Source of the DNA: JAJCYK01 sp965224285
Lineage (GTDB): Bacteria; Bacteroidota; Bacteroidia; Cytophagales; Cyclobacteriaceae
Direction: 5' to 3'
Length of the DNA: 64,000 nt
Assembly: GCA_965224285.1 (NCBI GenBank)
Contig: OZ245043.1
Span: 1,302,001 to 1,366,000, forward strand
Part shown: in pieces, positions 54,123-63,637 of the stretch
How the letters are laid out: each line of letters opens with the position of its first letter
Numbering within the stretch: position 1 is the first letter of the stretch
Made by a program: the position numbers and the translations under genes
The notes under the pieces: generated by a model
Seen by the model: the letters and a program-made list of their open reading frames with translations, nothing else
Database searches by the model: none
Told to the model about the DNA's origin: nothing

Positions 54123-54416
54123 GTGAAAATTACCTGGATCTTAATGATTTGCGTCATTCTGCTAAACTCGGGAGTTCCTTTCCTTCCGGTACAAGAATAT
54201 AATGGTTTTGTCAGCTATTGCCAGGATGCAATGGATACTGAATCCGATAAAGAGGAAAACACTAGCAGTGAAATGGATGATAAGGTCCAACCAGGCTTTT
54301 CTCAAATGCTAATCCATTTAGTAACAGACGCTTCCCGGGTGGCATTCTACAGTAGTTTAAAATACTGCCATCATCCGGAACAAGTATCCCCCCCTCCGGA
54401 GAAGCTTCCGGTATAG
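54123..54416 (+). CDS. Small exported protein upstream of a SulP transporter
   Basis: A 97-residue protein starting at GTG 54123, or at ATG 54144. A short hydrophobic N-terminus (ITWILMICVILLNSGVPFL) looks like a signal peptide. The mature part is acidic (MDTESDKEENTSSEMDD) and then has two cysteines, two histidines in KYCHHPEQV and a proline-rich end. The His/Cys content might bind a metal. No family was recognised. It lies 85 bases before the SulP gene on the same strand. It could be an accessory protein of it, though that is a guess from position. Confidence 0.4.
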   Translation: MKITWILMICVILLNSGVPFLPVQEYNGFVSYCQDAMDTESDKEENTSSEMDDKVQPGFSQMLIHLVTDASRVAFYSSLKYCHHPEQVSPPPEKLPV

Positions 54417-54501
54417 CTCAATTCAACATTAATATTAAACCTTTAATAAGGTATAAATCAAGCCTAGCTCTAGGCCTTAACTCTAATTTTATAATAGTGG
54501 C

Positions 54502-56382
54502 ATGAAAAAATTTTATGGATTCGACTTTTCACATTTGAGAGGTGACTTTTTCGGAGGAATTACCGCGGGGATTGTGGCCCTACCCCTGGCCTTGGCTTTC
54601 GGTCTACAATCCGGATTAGGTGCGGCAGCCGGGCTGTATGGCGCCATATTTATTGGGTTTTTTGCAGCCTTGTTCGGAGGTACCAATACCCAGATCTCAG
54701 GTCCCACGGCTCCGATGACCGCAGTTAGTATGGTGGTAATAGCAGGAATTCTGGCGGCATTTGAAGGAAATATGGAGAGAGCTCTGCCCACCATTTTAAT
54801 GGTTTTCATATTAGCTGGATTAATGCAAATCGGTTTGGGGTTATTGAAAGTCGGTAGCTACATTCGTTTTATACCCTATCCGGTGGTTTCTGGCTTTATG
54901 ACCGGAATAGGAGTAATTATCGTTATTACCCAGATTTTGCCTTTACTGGGTTACTATCCCAAGGAAGACGATGAATACGTGAATCGCTACAAGCCCCAAG
55001 CAGAGGAGGTTTTATTGGAAAGAATACTAAGGGAAGAAGCGGAAGAAGAGATTCTGGTGCTGGAAGATTTTAAGGAAACAGTGCGCAGGTCAGAAGAAAT
55101 TACCGAAGACGAAATTATGCAGGAATCTCAGGTACTGGCCGCTAACAATTCGTCAGGGGTGGTGGGTGCTCTAAGTGTAATGGGGGTCGCTATCCAGAAT
55201 ATAAATATGATGGACCTTCTAATGGGCCTTGCTACCATTTTAATTATATATGGGTTTAAAAGAATCACCAAGGCCATTCCCAGTAATTTGGTGGCCTTGC
55301 TGGTGGTCTCCGGGTTCGCCGTGGCATTTCTTCCGGACTACCGCACCATAGGGGAAATTCCCATGGGCTTTCCGGCCATTCACCTGGACATATTTACCGG
55401 CTTTAGTATCGCCCAGCTGGCACCCTATATATTTACCGCGGCCTCACTGGCAGCATTAGGAGCCATCGACTCCCTGCTAACCTCTATTGTAGCCGATAAT
55501 CTTACTAAGACCAAACACCGCCCTAATGAAGAACTGATCGGTCAGGGTATTGGTAATTCTATTGCCGGATTGTTCGGTGGGATCCCTGGTGCAGGCGCTA
55601 CCATCAGAACTGTAGTGAATATTGAAGCCGGTGGAAAGACCAAACTGTCGGGTATGATTGCAGGCTTATTACTGCTGGTTATCTTATTGTCATTGGGGCC
55701 CTTGGCTTCCAGGATACCGGCTGCCGTGCTGGCGGGTATTTTGATTACCGTGGGTATCGGAGTTATGGACTGGAAAGGAATACGGCATGTTAAGTTGCTG
55801 GCCACCAGTGAAGTAGCTGTTATGGTTCTGGTGCTGGTACTTACCGTTTTCGTGGGATTGATTGAGGCTGTAGCCATCGGGCTGATCCTTTCATCCATTC
55901 TTTTCATGAAAAAGATCTCGGATGTAGTGGAGAACAGGGCTCAAACCGCTCCTTTGAAAGAATTTTCACGCGAACTTCCCTGGGAAGACGAAGGAGATAT
56001 TATCGAAAGAATAGGTAATAAAGTATATATAAAACACCTGGATGGTCCCCTATTTTTTGGATTTGCCACTCGATTCCAGGAGATGCTAAAAGCCCTTCCT
56101 GAAGTAGAAGTAGTGGTCATCCGCATGGATAAAGTGCCCTATATTGATCAATCGGGTCTTAATGCCATGGAAAACGTGATCATGGACCTGCAGCAGCAGG
56201 ATATCAAAGTAGTATTTACCAACATACACGGTCAGCCTCTCGATATACTTGAAACGTGGAATCTAATACCCGGATTGGTGGAACGGGAATTCTGCTTTGA
56301 CAGTTTCCATCATTGTGCTGATTGGCTGGAACGTTATCTCATGGATAAGGATTACAAACCGGAGCCCACTTTAAACGAATGA
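54502..56382 (+). CDS. SulP family anion transporter with STAS domain
   Basis: A 626-residue inner-membrane transporter. The N-terminal membrane domain starts GDFFGGITAGIVALPLALAFGLQSGLG and contains the family loop IGFFAALFGGTNTQISGPTAPMT and, later, AGLFGGIPGAGATIRTVVN. A cytoplasmic STAS domain follows from ~505 (KVYIKHLDGPLFFGFATRFQEML, VVIRMDKVPYIDQSGLNAMENV). Family members carry sulfate, bicarbonate or other anions. Residues ~152-215 hold an unusual acidic insertion (EEAEEEILVLEDF, EEITEDEIMQE) between two membrane segments. The substrate cannot be read from the sequence, and no carbonic anhydrase or sulfur gene is next to it. Confidence 0.9.
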   Translation: MKKFYGFDFSHLRGDFFGGITAGIVALPLALAFGLQSGLGAAAGLYGAIFIGFFAALFGGTNTQISGPTAPMTAVSMVVIAGILAAFEGNMERALPTILMVFILAGLMQIGLGLLKVGSYIRFIPYPVVSGFMTGIGVIIVITQILPLLGYYPKEDDEYVNRYKPQAEEVLLERILREEAEEEILVLEDFKETVRRSEEITEDEIMQESQVLAANNSSGVVGALSVMGVAIQNINMMDLLMGLATILIIYGFKRITKAIPSNLVALLVVSGFAVAFLPDYRTIGEIPMGFPAIHLDIFTGFSIAQLAPYIFTAASLAALGAIDSLLTSIVADNLTKTKHRPNEELIGQGIGNSIAGLFGGIPGAGATIRTVVNIEAGGKTKLSGMIAGLLLLVILLSLGPLASRIPAAVLAGILITVGIGVMDWKGIRHVKLLATSEVAVMVLVLVLTVFVGLIEAVAIGLILSSILFMKKISDVVENRAQTAPLKEFSRELPWEDEGDIIERIGNKVYIKHLDGPLFFGFATRFQEMLKALPEVEVVVIRMDKVPYIDQSGLNAMENVIMDLQQQDIKVVFTNIHGQPLDILETWNLIPGLVEREFCFDSFHHCADWLERYLMDKDYKPEPTLNE

Positions 56383-56448
56383 AGGAGGTAAGTCCCGGGG
56401 GCTAAGCCATAGCATATTGTCTTGCATAAAATTGTTATCTTGGCCCCC

Positions 56449-56895
56449 ATGGATTTCACACCGGCTTTTCCCAATTTTCGCCAGAGGATATTTGATTCTT
56501 TCCAGAGACAGCCCTTTATGGCGTATATCGGGGCTCAACTTATTCTAGTAGAAGCCGGTATAGTGGAGCTTCGTCTTCCTTATAAAGAGGAATTGTCACA
56601 ACAACACGGCTACTTCCATGGGGGCATTATTGGCACTCTGGCTGATAATAGTGCCGGTTATGCTGCCTACACCTTAATGGAGCAGCATTCTTCAGTATTA
56701 TCAGTAGAATTCAAGCTCAACTTATTGGCGCCCGGCAAAGGGCAGGCACTTACTGCCAAATCAAAAGTGTTGAAGAGAGGAAGAACCCTAACCGTATGCC
56801 GTAGCGAGGTATACGTTACCAATAGCAATAATACTCAGATATGTGCCGCAGCACAGGCCACCTTGATTGAACTCAAAAACGCTCCAGACAAGTAA
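56449..56895 (+). CDS. PaaI-like hotdog thioesterase
   Basis: A protein of 148 residues from ATG 56449; a TTG at 56422 would add nine residues with no homology value. It has the hotdog fold of the PaaI/YdiI type: LPYKEELSQQHGYFHGGIIGTLADNSAGYAAY is the catalytic helix with HGGxxxTLAD, and SVEFKLNLLAPGKGQALTAKSKVLKRGRTLTVCRSEVYV the strand series that follows. It should hydrolyse an acyl-CoA thioester in the cytoplasm, substrate unknown. Single gene between the SulP and the phosphatase genes. Confidence 0.85.
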   Translation: MDFTPAFPNFRQRIFDSFQRQPFMAYIGAQLILVEAGIVELRLPYKEELSQQHGYFHGGIIGTLADNSAGYAAYTLMEQHSSVLSVEFKLNLLAPGKGQALTAKSKVLKRGRTLTVCRSEVYVTNSNNTQICAAAQATLIELKNAPDK

Positions 56896-57020
56896 TCCCT
56901 GCGAATACCACTTAAATATGATGCCTTAACTTACAAGGGTACTTTATAGATGCAGGTATATTAAAGGATTTGCTGCAAGTATAAGTACTTTTATTTCAGG
57001 CGATCGCATAGTTGGGCACC

Positions 57021-58928
57021 ATGAAAATCTGGGTACTTTTGTTTAGCATTTTATGGCAGTCATCGGATACTCTTGAAATCAAAACCTCTCCTGATGATCA
57101 GCCCGCCAGGGTTGATCAATTAAATGAGCTTTCTAAAATCGCCTTGCCCAACAACCCGTTTGAGGCTTTGGATTATAGCGATCAGGCGCTTAAACTAGCA
57201 GAATCGATCAAATATGACCGGGGGATTGCCTACGCCTTGAACAATATTGGTGTGGTGCACAACAATATCGGAAATCTGGATAAAGCCCTGGATTATTTTT
57301 TGCGATCTTGGAGAATACATCAAGCCATCAACAACCAAGACGGGGTCGCTTCCAGCCTGAATAATATTGGCACCATATATTCCTCCAAAGAAGACTACGA
57401 CAAAGCGTTGAATTATTTTATAAGGGCTTTGGAGATTGTGCAAAACATTCCAGACACTACCCGCATTATCGGGTCATTGAACAATATTGGAAATATTCAT
57501 TTGGCCCGCAACGAAGTGGAACAGGCGGAGCAGTACTACAAAAAGTCATGGGATCTTTACCGTCACCTCCCTAATCAGTACCGGGCATTTGATCCATACA
57601 CTAACCTGGGAAACGTTCACTTCCAACGCGGTGTATACGACAGCGCACTTTATCATTACCAACAATCACTGGCTATAGAAAGCGCCAATGAAAATGTAGC
57701 TGGCCAAGCCCAGGCCTGCCATAACCTGGGAGTAACATACAACCGTTTGGGAGAAAATGATCTAGCCTTGGAATATCAGTTCAAGGCTTTGGAGATGGCG
57801 CAGGTCATCAACTCCAAACCGTTAATTATGACTATCTACAAATCTTTGAGCGATATTTATTTTGATCAGAAAAACTGGTTCTTGGCCAAAGACTATTTGT
57901 TGTGGTATGGAATGGTAAAGGATAGCATTTACAATGAACAAAGCAATAGAAAAATCGCTGATCTGGAACGTACTTATGAACTAGAGGAAAGGGAAAGAGA
58001 AATTGAACTTTTAAAGAAAGAAAGCCAGATCCAACGGTTACAATTAAAGAATAATCGAAACAGTATCCTAGCCATTGTATTCGGATCCGCAGTACTGTTT
58101 AGCATAGCCATCTTTTATTATCTCAAACATAAAAGCAGCCAGAAAACCCGGGCATTGCTTGCCAGTAAGAATCGGGAGATCACAGAAAGTATAAAATACG
58201 CACAAAGTGTGCAGCAGGCAATCCTAGACCGGGAATCCATACAAAAAAGTTTCCCGGAATCCTTTATCTTCTTTAGGCCTAAGGATATAGTCAGCGGTGA
58301 TTTCTATTGGCATTGTAAACTAAATGGCTGGGATATATTGGCCACCGTTGATTGCACCGGCCATGGTGTTGCAGGAGCCTTTATGACGGTAATTGGTAAC
58401 TCTCTGCTTAATCAGATCATTGTAGAAAATCAGGAAGCTGACCCTGCGAGGATCCTTGAGCAATTGGATATTAAGCTAAAGGAAACCCTGAAAGAACGCC
58501 AGGTTGATCTCAACAAGCACGGCATGGACATAGCAATTTGCAGAATTGATAAGAGAAGGAAAACGCTGACCTTTGCCGGTGCCAGGAGCGACTTATATAC
58601 CATCAAGGGCGGTTCTTTTGAAGAAATCAAAGGCGACCGACATACCATAGGTGAAAATATTAATGGCAGTACGAAAAGCTTTCGTCAGCATCAGGTGAGC
58701 CTTAATAAGAATGATTTATTCTATTTGTCTTCAGATGGTTTTGCTGATCAATTCGGGGAAAACCCCAACAAAAAGTTCATGAAGAAAAGCTTCAAGGAGT
58801 TACTGACGTCCATTTGGTCCAAGCCTCTGTCGGAACAAGAAGCTTGCTTGGATGAGACCCTAAATGCCTGGCAGGGTACCCAGGAACAAACTGATGATAT
58901 CCTGGTAATGGGTATCCGATGCAACTAA
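57021..58928 (+). CDS. TPR-SpoIIE serine phosphatase (PP2C-like), membrane-bound
   Basis: From ATG 57021 the protein is 635 residues; a TTG at 57012 adds three. A short signal-like start precedes six or seven TPR units (residues ~30-290; A-Y-A-L-N-N-I-G-V-V-H-N-N-I-G-N, NNIGTIYSS), a coiled coil, and one membrane helix (~350-370). The C-terminal SpoIIE domain has FRPKDIVSGDFYWHCK and DCTGHGVAGAFMTVIGNSLLN, where Asp and Gly bind metals, then FAGARSDLYTIKGG and DLFYLSSDGFADQFGE. This layout is common in Cytophagales and should dephosphorylate an anti-sigma antagonist or similar target in response to a periplasmic signal. The target is not encoded next to it. Confidence 0.88.
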   Translation: MKIWVLLFSILWQSSDTLEIKTSPDDQPARVDQLNELSKIALPNNPFEALDYSDQALKLAESIKYDRGIAYALNNIGVVHNNIGNLDKALDYFLRSWRIHQAINNQDGVASSLNNIGTIYSSKEDYDKALNYFIRALEIVQNIPDTTRIIGSLNNIGNIHLARNEVEQAEQYYKKSWDLYRHLPNQYRAFDPYTNLGNVHFQRGVYDSALYHYQQSLAIESANENVAGQAQACHNLGVTYNRLGENDLALEYQFKALEMAQVINSKPLIMTIYKSLSDIYFDQKNWFLAKDYLLWYGMVKDSIYNEQSNRKIADLERTYELEEREREIELLKKESQIQRLQLKNNRNSILAIVFGSAVLFSIAIFYYLKHKSSQKTRALLASKNREITESIKYAQSVQQAILDRESIQKSFPESFIFFRPKDIVSGDFYWHCKLNGWDILATVDCTGHGVAGAFMTVIGNSLLNQIIVENQEADPARILEQLDIKLKETLKERQVDLNKHGMDIAICRIDKRRKTLTFAGARSDLYTIKGGSFEEIKGDRHTIGENINGSTKSFRQHQVSLNKNDLFYLSSDGFADQFGENPNKKFMKKSFKELLTSIWSKPLSEQEACLDETLNAWQGTQEQTDDILVMGIRCN

Positions 58929-59422
58929 CGGGTCAGCGTCGGCAGATCGTAATATGCTATCAACTCAGCAGTTTCCTTCTCTAGCAACTGCCACGATTTA
59001 AGGTTAAAGTTTAAATGTACTAATGAAGCGGGAATCATAGTCTTGATGTCCTGCTGACATAAATAATCGGCGATATGCGATATGGTGGGGTTATGCCCCA
59101 CGATTGCCACACAATCCCTACCATCGGGCAACTCTTGTAGTAAGTTTAAAAATCCCCGGGCACCGGTTTCATAAAGCTCATCCATCATCTTTATGCTCTC
59201 AATAGGATGCTCCAGCTGAGTGGCAATTAACTCAGCGGTTACTTGGGCCCGTGAGGCGGGACTGCTGTAGATGAGTTGGGGAAAAACCCCCTCATTCTTT
59301 AAATAAATTCCAAGTAAAGAGGCGTTTTTCATACCTTCCGCAGTTAACTTGCGGTCAATATCCCGGCCGGAGTCACTTTGATCCTGGGTGTGTGCATGAC
59401 GTACTAAAAGCAATTTTTTCAT
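58925..59422 (-). CDS. SixA-like histidine phosphatase
   Basis: A 165-residue enzyme of the histidine phosphatase superfamily. The phosphate-pocket motif LLVRHAHTQ is at the start, followed by TAEGMKNASLLGIYL, IYSSPASRAQVTAELIA with the second Arg, and VAIVGHNPTISHIADYL with the second catalytic His. SixA removes phosphate from the HPt domain of sensor kinases in E. coli; here the target is not known. It overlaps the stop of the phosphatase gene by four bases in convergent direction. Confidence 0.85.
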   Translation of the reverse strand: MKKLLLVRHAHTQDQSDSGRDIDRKLTAEGMKNASLLGIYLKNEGVFPQLIYSSPASRAQVTAELIATQLEHPIESIKMMDELYETGARGFLNLLQELPDGRDCVAIVGHNPTISHIADYLCQQDIKTMIPASLVHLNFNLKSWQLLEKETAELIAYYDLPTLTR

Positions 59423-59561
59423 GAGAACGGCGTAAGCAGTAGCTGATTGAATTTATGATTTCCAAAGGTAAATATAAGAGGGGATTAATTCGGCTATTTG
59501 TTTTTTTAGAAAAAATTTAGGGATATTTGGATTTTTGCAAAAGTTGAAAATTTGAATTCGA

Positions 59562-61889
59562 ATGGCCAAGAATCTGGTAATTGTTGAGTCACCGGCTAAA
59601 GCCAAAACTATAGAAAAATATCTGGGTAAAGACTTTACCGTCGCCTCCAGCTATGGGCATGTACGGGATCTACCTAAAGGAAATAATGCGATCGATAAGG
59701 AAAATAACTATAAACCTACCTATGAGATAAGTAAGGATAAGGTTAGTATTATCAAAGCGTTAAAGAAACTCGTTAAAGATGCTGAATTGGTATACCTGGC
59801 CAGTGATGACGATCGGGAAGGTGAAGCCATCAGCTGGCACCTAAAAGAAGCGTTGGATCTGAATGATCAAAATACCAGACGTATCGTATTTCGTGAAATC
59901 ACCAAAAATGCCATACTGAATGCTATACAAAATCCTCGCGGAATCGATCTGGATCTAGTGAATGCTCAGCAAGCCAGACGGGTTTTGGACCGATTGGTGG
60001 GCTTTGAACTGAGCCCGGTGCTCTGGAAAAAAATAAAGACTGGGCTTTCTGCAGGAAGAGTGCAGTCGGTGGCAGTAAGGCTGGTAGTGGAGAGAGAGCG
60101 GGAAATTGACCGCTTTACCGCCAAAAGCACCTATAAGGTGGTGGCCGAGTTTGATGTTGGACAAGGGAAAATTCTTACTGCTGAGCTGGGAACACGGTTT
60201 AAAACCGAAGAAGAGGCCGCAGAATTTCTCAATAGTTGTAAGGATGCCGACTTCTCTATCGAGAATCTTGAAACCAAGCCTGCTAAAAGATCCCCAGCAC
60301 CGCCCTTCACTACCTCTACCCTACAGCAGGAAGCCAGCCGAAAGCTGGGGTTCTCCGTAGCCCAAACCATGACCTTGGCGCAGCGTCTCTATGAAAACGG
60401 GCATATCTCCTACATGAGGACCGACAGCGTTAATTTAAGTCAGGAAGCGGTGCAAGGTGCCAGTAGTCAAATAAAGCAAAACTTTGGTCAAGAATATCTG
60501 CAAAACCGGGTATATAAAACCAAATCCCAGTCGGCACAAGAAGCGCACGAAGCCATTCGGCCTACGAATTTTAGCGAGAACAGTCTGGGATCGGACGGTC
60601 GCGAACAGCGACTATATGAGCTGATATGGAAACGTGCTATTGCCAGTCAGATGGCCGATGCCAAGCTTGAAAAAACCACCGCGACTATCAAAATATCTAC
60701 CGTTGATCAAAGGATGACCGCTACCGGTGAAGTGGTCAAATTCGATGGGTTTTTAAAGGTTTACTGGGAATATGCTGATGAGGAAGATGATCACGCAGCC
60801 AGTAAGGGTATGTTACCTCCACTTACAATAGGACAAGTACTACAGCTCACGGTGATGCGTTCACGGCAAGGATTTTCGCGACCTCCGGCCCGCTACACAG
60901 AAGCTAGTTTAGTAAAAAAGTTGGAGGAAATGGGTATCGGACGACCTTCTACCTACGCTCCTACCATTTCTACCATCCAGAAGAGAGATTACGTGCTAAA
61001 GGAAAATCGTGATGGAACGGAGAGGGAGTACGTAGAACTATTATTGAAAGATGGTAAAACCAGCAGAAGCATTAAAACAGAAATCACCGGCACCGAGAAG
61101 AATAAACTATTTCCCACCAATACTGCCATGATCGTCAATGATTTTCTGGTAGAACACTTTGAAAATATCATCGACTATTCATTTACCGCCAAAGTAGAAA
61201 AGGAATTTGATGAGATCGCCAGCGGTGACAAAGAATGGGATCGAATGATAGACTCCTTTTATCACGGCTTTCACCCAATGGTGGAAAAAACTGAGGCCCT
61301 GGAGAGATCCGAGGTAGGTGCCAACCGTGAATTGGGCACAGACCCCGCTTCCGGTAAAACAGTTTATGCCAAACTAGGGAAATTTGGGGCCTACGTGCAA
61401 ATTGGAGAAAATCCCAGCGATGAGGAAGGCGGGGAAAAGCCTCAATATGCCAGCTTAAGAAAAGATCAATTTATTGAAAGCATAACCTTAGAGGATGCGT
61501 TGGAGCTATTTAAGCTTCCCCGGGAATTAGGGCAGTACGAAGATGAAGTGGTGACTGCGGCCATAGGACGATATGGTCCCTACGTGAAGCACCAAAATAA
61601 GTTCGTAAGTATACCCAAGGATGAAGATCCATTGTCTATTTCGCTTGACCGGGCCATTCAGTTGATAGAAGAAAAACGCAAGCTGGATGCAGAAAAATAT
61701 ATCAAGACTTTTCCTGAAAATGAGGAGGTCATGGTGTTGAACGGCAGGTACGGACCTTATATTAAAGCCGGCAAAAAGAATGTGAAAATTCCCAAAGATA
61801 AAGTGCCTGAAGAACTAACCCTGGACGAATGCCTGGAGCTAGCTGAAAAAGCGCCAGAGAAAAAGGGCCGTTATAGCCGGAAAAAGTAG
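59562..61889 (+). CDS. topA: DNA topoisomerase I
   Basis: A type IA topoisomerase of 775 residues that relaxes negative supercoils by transient strand cleavage. The Toprim domain at the start has LVIVESPAKAKTIEKYLG and ASDDDREGEAISWHL. The catalytic Tyr is Tyr284 in GHISYMRTDSVNLS. LSAGRVQSVAVRLVVERE and the ARYTEASLVKKLEEMGIGRPSTYAPTI motif are also present. There is no Cys4 zinc ribbon at the end; instead three topoisomerase C-terminal repeats read YAKLGKFGAYVQIGE, AAIGRYGPYVKHQNKFVSI and NGRYGPYIKAGKKNVKIPK, as usual in Bacteroidota. Immediately upstream of the Sir2 gene, three bases away. Confidence 0.96.
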   Translation: MAKNLVIVESPAKAKTIEKYLGKDFTVASSYGHVRDLPKGNNAIDKENNYKPTYEISKDKVSIIKALKKLVKDAELVYLASDDDREGEAISWHLKEALDLNDQNTRRIVFREITKNAILNAIQNPRGIDLDLVNAQQARRVLDRLVGFELSPVLWKKIKTGLSAGRVQSVAVRLVVEREREIDRFTAKSTYKVVAEFDVGQGKILTAELGTRFKTEEEAAEFLNSCKDADFSIENLETKPAKRSPAPPFTTSTLQQEASRKLGFSVAQTMTLAQRLYENGHISYMRTDSVNLSQEAVQGASSQIKQNFGQEYLQNRVYKTKSQSAQEAHEAIRPTNFSENSLGSDGREQRLYELIWKRAIASQMADAKLEKTTATIKISTVDQRMTATGEVVKFDGFLKVYWEYADEEDDHAASKGMLPPLTIGQVLQLTVMRSRQGFSRPPARYTEASLVKKLEEMGIGRPSTYAPTISTIQKRDYVLKENRDGTEREYVELLLKDGKTSRSIKTEITGTEKNKLFPTNTAMIVNDFLVEHFENIIDYSFTAKVEKEFDEIASGDKEWDRMIDSFYHGFHPMVEKTEALERSEVGANRELGTDPASGKTVYAKLGKFGAYVQIGENPSDEEGGEKPQYASLRKDQFIESITLEDALELFKLPRELGQYEDEVVTAAIGRYGPYVKHQNKFVSIPKDEDPLSISLDRAIQLIEEKRKLDAEKYIKTFPENEEVMVLNGRYGPYIKAGKKNVKIPKDKVPEELTLDECLELAEKAPEKKGRYSRKK

Positions 61890-61892
61890 TCC

Positions 61893-62591
61893 ATGGCCAA
61901 GCCTAAACTCGTGGTATTATCCGGTGCCGGTATCAGTGCAGAGAGTGGTATCCCAACTTTCCGTGATGCCAATGGATTATGGGAAGGCCACGATATCATG
62001 GAAGTAGCGTCGCCACAGGGATGGCAGCGCAATCCGGAATTAGTACTTGACTTTTACAATCAACGACGAAAAGCGGCCTTTGAAGCAAAACCAAATCTAG
62101 GTCACAAGATCCTGGCTGAACTTGAAACCCATTATGAAGTGACAGTGATTACCCAGAACGTGGATAACCTTCATGAAAGAGCAGGGTCATCACAGGTAAT
62201 TCATTTACACGGTGAACTGTTCAAATCACGCAGCACCCTGGATGAAACCTTGATATATGATATGGACCAGTGGGAATTAAAACTCGGTGATACCTGTGAA
62301 AAAGGTTCGCAACTAAGACCTCATATCGTGTGGTTTGGTGAAATGGTGCCCATGATGGAAACGGCGGTGAAATTTGCTCGGCAAGCTGAGGTCTTTATTG
62401 TGGTGGGTACTTCTTTGGTAGTGTATCCCGCTGCCGGGCTAATAAATTATGTCTCCCCCAATGCGCTGAAATTTATAGTTGACCCCAATACACCGCAGGT
62501 CAGCACCCTACTGAATTTACATCTTATTGCCAAGACAGGCAGTGAGGGTTTAGCGGAAGTGAGAGATACGCTACTAGGCTCCGGTCAGTGA
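61893..62591 (+). CDS. cobB: Sir2 family NAD-dependent deacylase
   Basis: A 232-residue sirtuin of class III type. The NAD site is LSGAGISAESGIPTFRD, the catalytic His is in VIHLHGEL, and QNVDNLHERAG, GEMVPMMETA and VVGTSLVVYPAAG are the other family motifs. A YNQRR at ~50 supplies the Tyr and Arg that in SIRT5-like enzymes accept succinyl and malonyl lysine. The four Cys of the zinc ribbon are absent: the corresponding part (LFKSRSTLDETLIYDMDQWELKLGDTCEKGSQLRPH) has only one. The start is 3 bases after topA, likely the same operon. It overlaps the convergent menC by 18 bases. Confidence 0.88.
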   Translation: MAKPKLVVLSGAGISAESGIPTFRDANGLWEGHDIMEVASPQGWQRNPELVLDFYNQRRKAAFEAKPNLGHKILAELETHYEVTVITQNVDNLHERAGSSQVIHLHGELFKSRSTLDETLIYDMDQWELKLGDTCEKGSQLRPHIVWFGEMVPMMETAVKFARQAEVFIVVGTSLVVYPAAGLINYVSPNALKFIVDPNTPQVSTLLNLHLIAKTGSEGLAEVRDTLLGSGQ

Positions 62592-63632
62592 ATTGAGCAA
62601 ATATCCATCTTTAATGATCAGAGCACTGTCGATATTGTTTACAAACAATTGACCGGTACCTAGACCTTGATGACCTTTAAATTCTATTGATGAGGTGAAT
62701 TGTGCTAGAGCGCTCAACCCAAGATTAGATTCCAGAGCGGAGGTAATCCACCAACCTATATTACGCTCTTCGGCCAACTCGATCCACTCGCTGGTACTAC
62801 TAAAACCGCCTAGTAAGGTAGGTTTCAGTATAATATACTGAGGTTCTATTTCATCCAACAAACTGCTTTTCTCCAACCTAGAATATCTGCCGATTAACTC
62901 TTCGTCCAGCCCTACCGGTACACTGCCTGTTTGGCAAATTGTTTTCATGGTTGCAACTTGCCCGGGGGCTATCGGTTGCTCAATTGAATGCAGGTGGTAT
63001 GGTTCCAATAAACGCAGTTGTTTTATAGCCTCACTGGCTTTAAAGGCGCCATTGGCATCCACCCGTAATATGATATCAGTGGAAAAAGCGCTCCTTATAT
63101 ATCCCAATAATTGGAGCTCCTTTTCAAAATCAAGCGCCCCAATTTTGATCTTAATACAATCAAATCCCTGCCTTAACTTTTTATCTACTTGCGATTTCAT
63201 AAACTCATACGGGCCCATCCAAATCAACCCATTAATAGGCAACTTCGAACTACCTGTGAGAAAATCGGTTTCAAAATACCGACCCCTACATCCGTTCAGG
63301 TAATCAAGGCTGGCCATTTCCCAACCAAATTTTAAGGCTGGAAGATGGTGATCTATAGATGTCACAAATTCACTTAATTCCTCTCTATCACCCTGAAATC
63401 CCAGTCGATTAAAATGGTTACATAAAGCGGTCAGCGCCCTGGGAATATCCACCTGGCAATCAGGGCTAAGCCCTACTAGTGGAGCTGCCTCACCTTTTGC
63501 TATATTTTCCGGGGACTCCTCATCCCATATATGGATCAGGAAAATATCTCTATACTGCATGGCCCCTCGGCTGGTGCGGGCCTTGAAGTTGAACTGCAAG
63601 GTGTAGGGCTTCCAATCTGCTACTAACGGCAT
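62574..63632 (-). CDS. menC: o-Succinylbenzoate synthase
   Basis: Dehydrates SHCHC to o-succinylbenzoate in menaquinone synthesis. The 352-residue enolase-superfamily enzyme has the KxK base in FDCIKIKIGALD, metal ligands Asp in LRVDANGAF, Glu in HSIEQPI and Asp in VGLDEELIG, and the other Lys in YIILKPTLLGGF. An N-terminal capping domain precedes (TSRGAMQYRDIFLIH). The order with the class V aminotransferase upstream is not a typical men operon, and other enolase-superfamily activities such as dipeptide epimerase cannot be fully excluded. It converges on the Sir2 gene with an 18-base overlap. Confidence 0.88.
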   Translation of the reverse strand: MPLVADWKPYTLQFNFKARTSRGAMQYRDIFLIHIWDEESPENIAKGEAAPLVGLSPDCQVDIPRALTALCNHFNRLGFQGDREELSEFVTSIDHHLPALKFGWEMASLDYLNGCRGRYFETDFLTGSSKLPINGLIWMGPYEFMKSQVDKKLRQGFDCIKIKIGALDFEKELQLLGYIRSAFSTDIILRVDANGAFKASEAIKQLRLLEPYHLHSIEQPIAPGQVATMKTICQTGSVPVGLDEELIGRYSRLEKSSLLDEIEPQYIILKPTLLGGFSSTSEWIELAEERNIGWWITSALESNLGLSALAQFTSSIEFKGHQGLGTGQLFVNNIDSALIIKDGYLLNSLTGA

Positions 63633-63637
63633 GGTGG

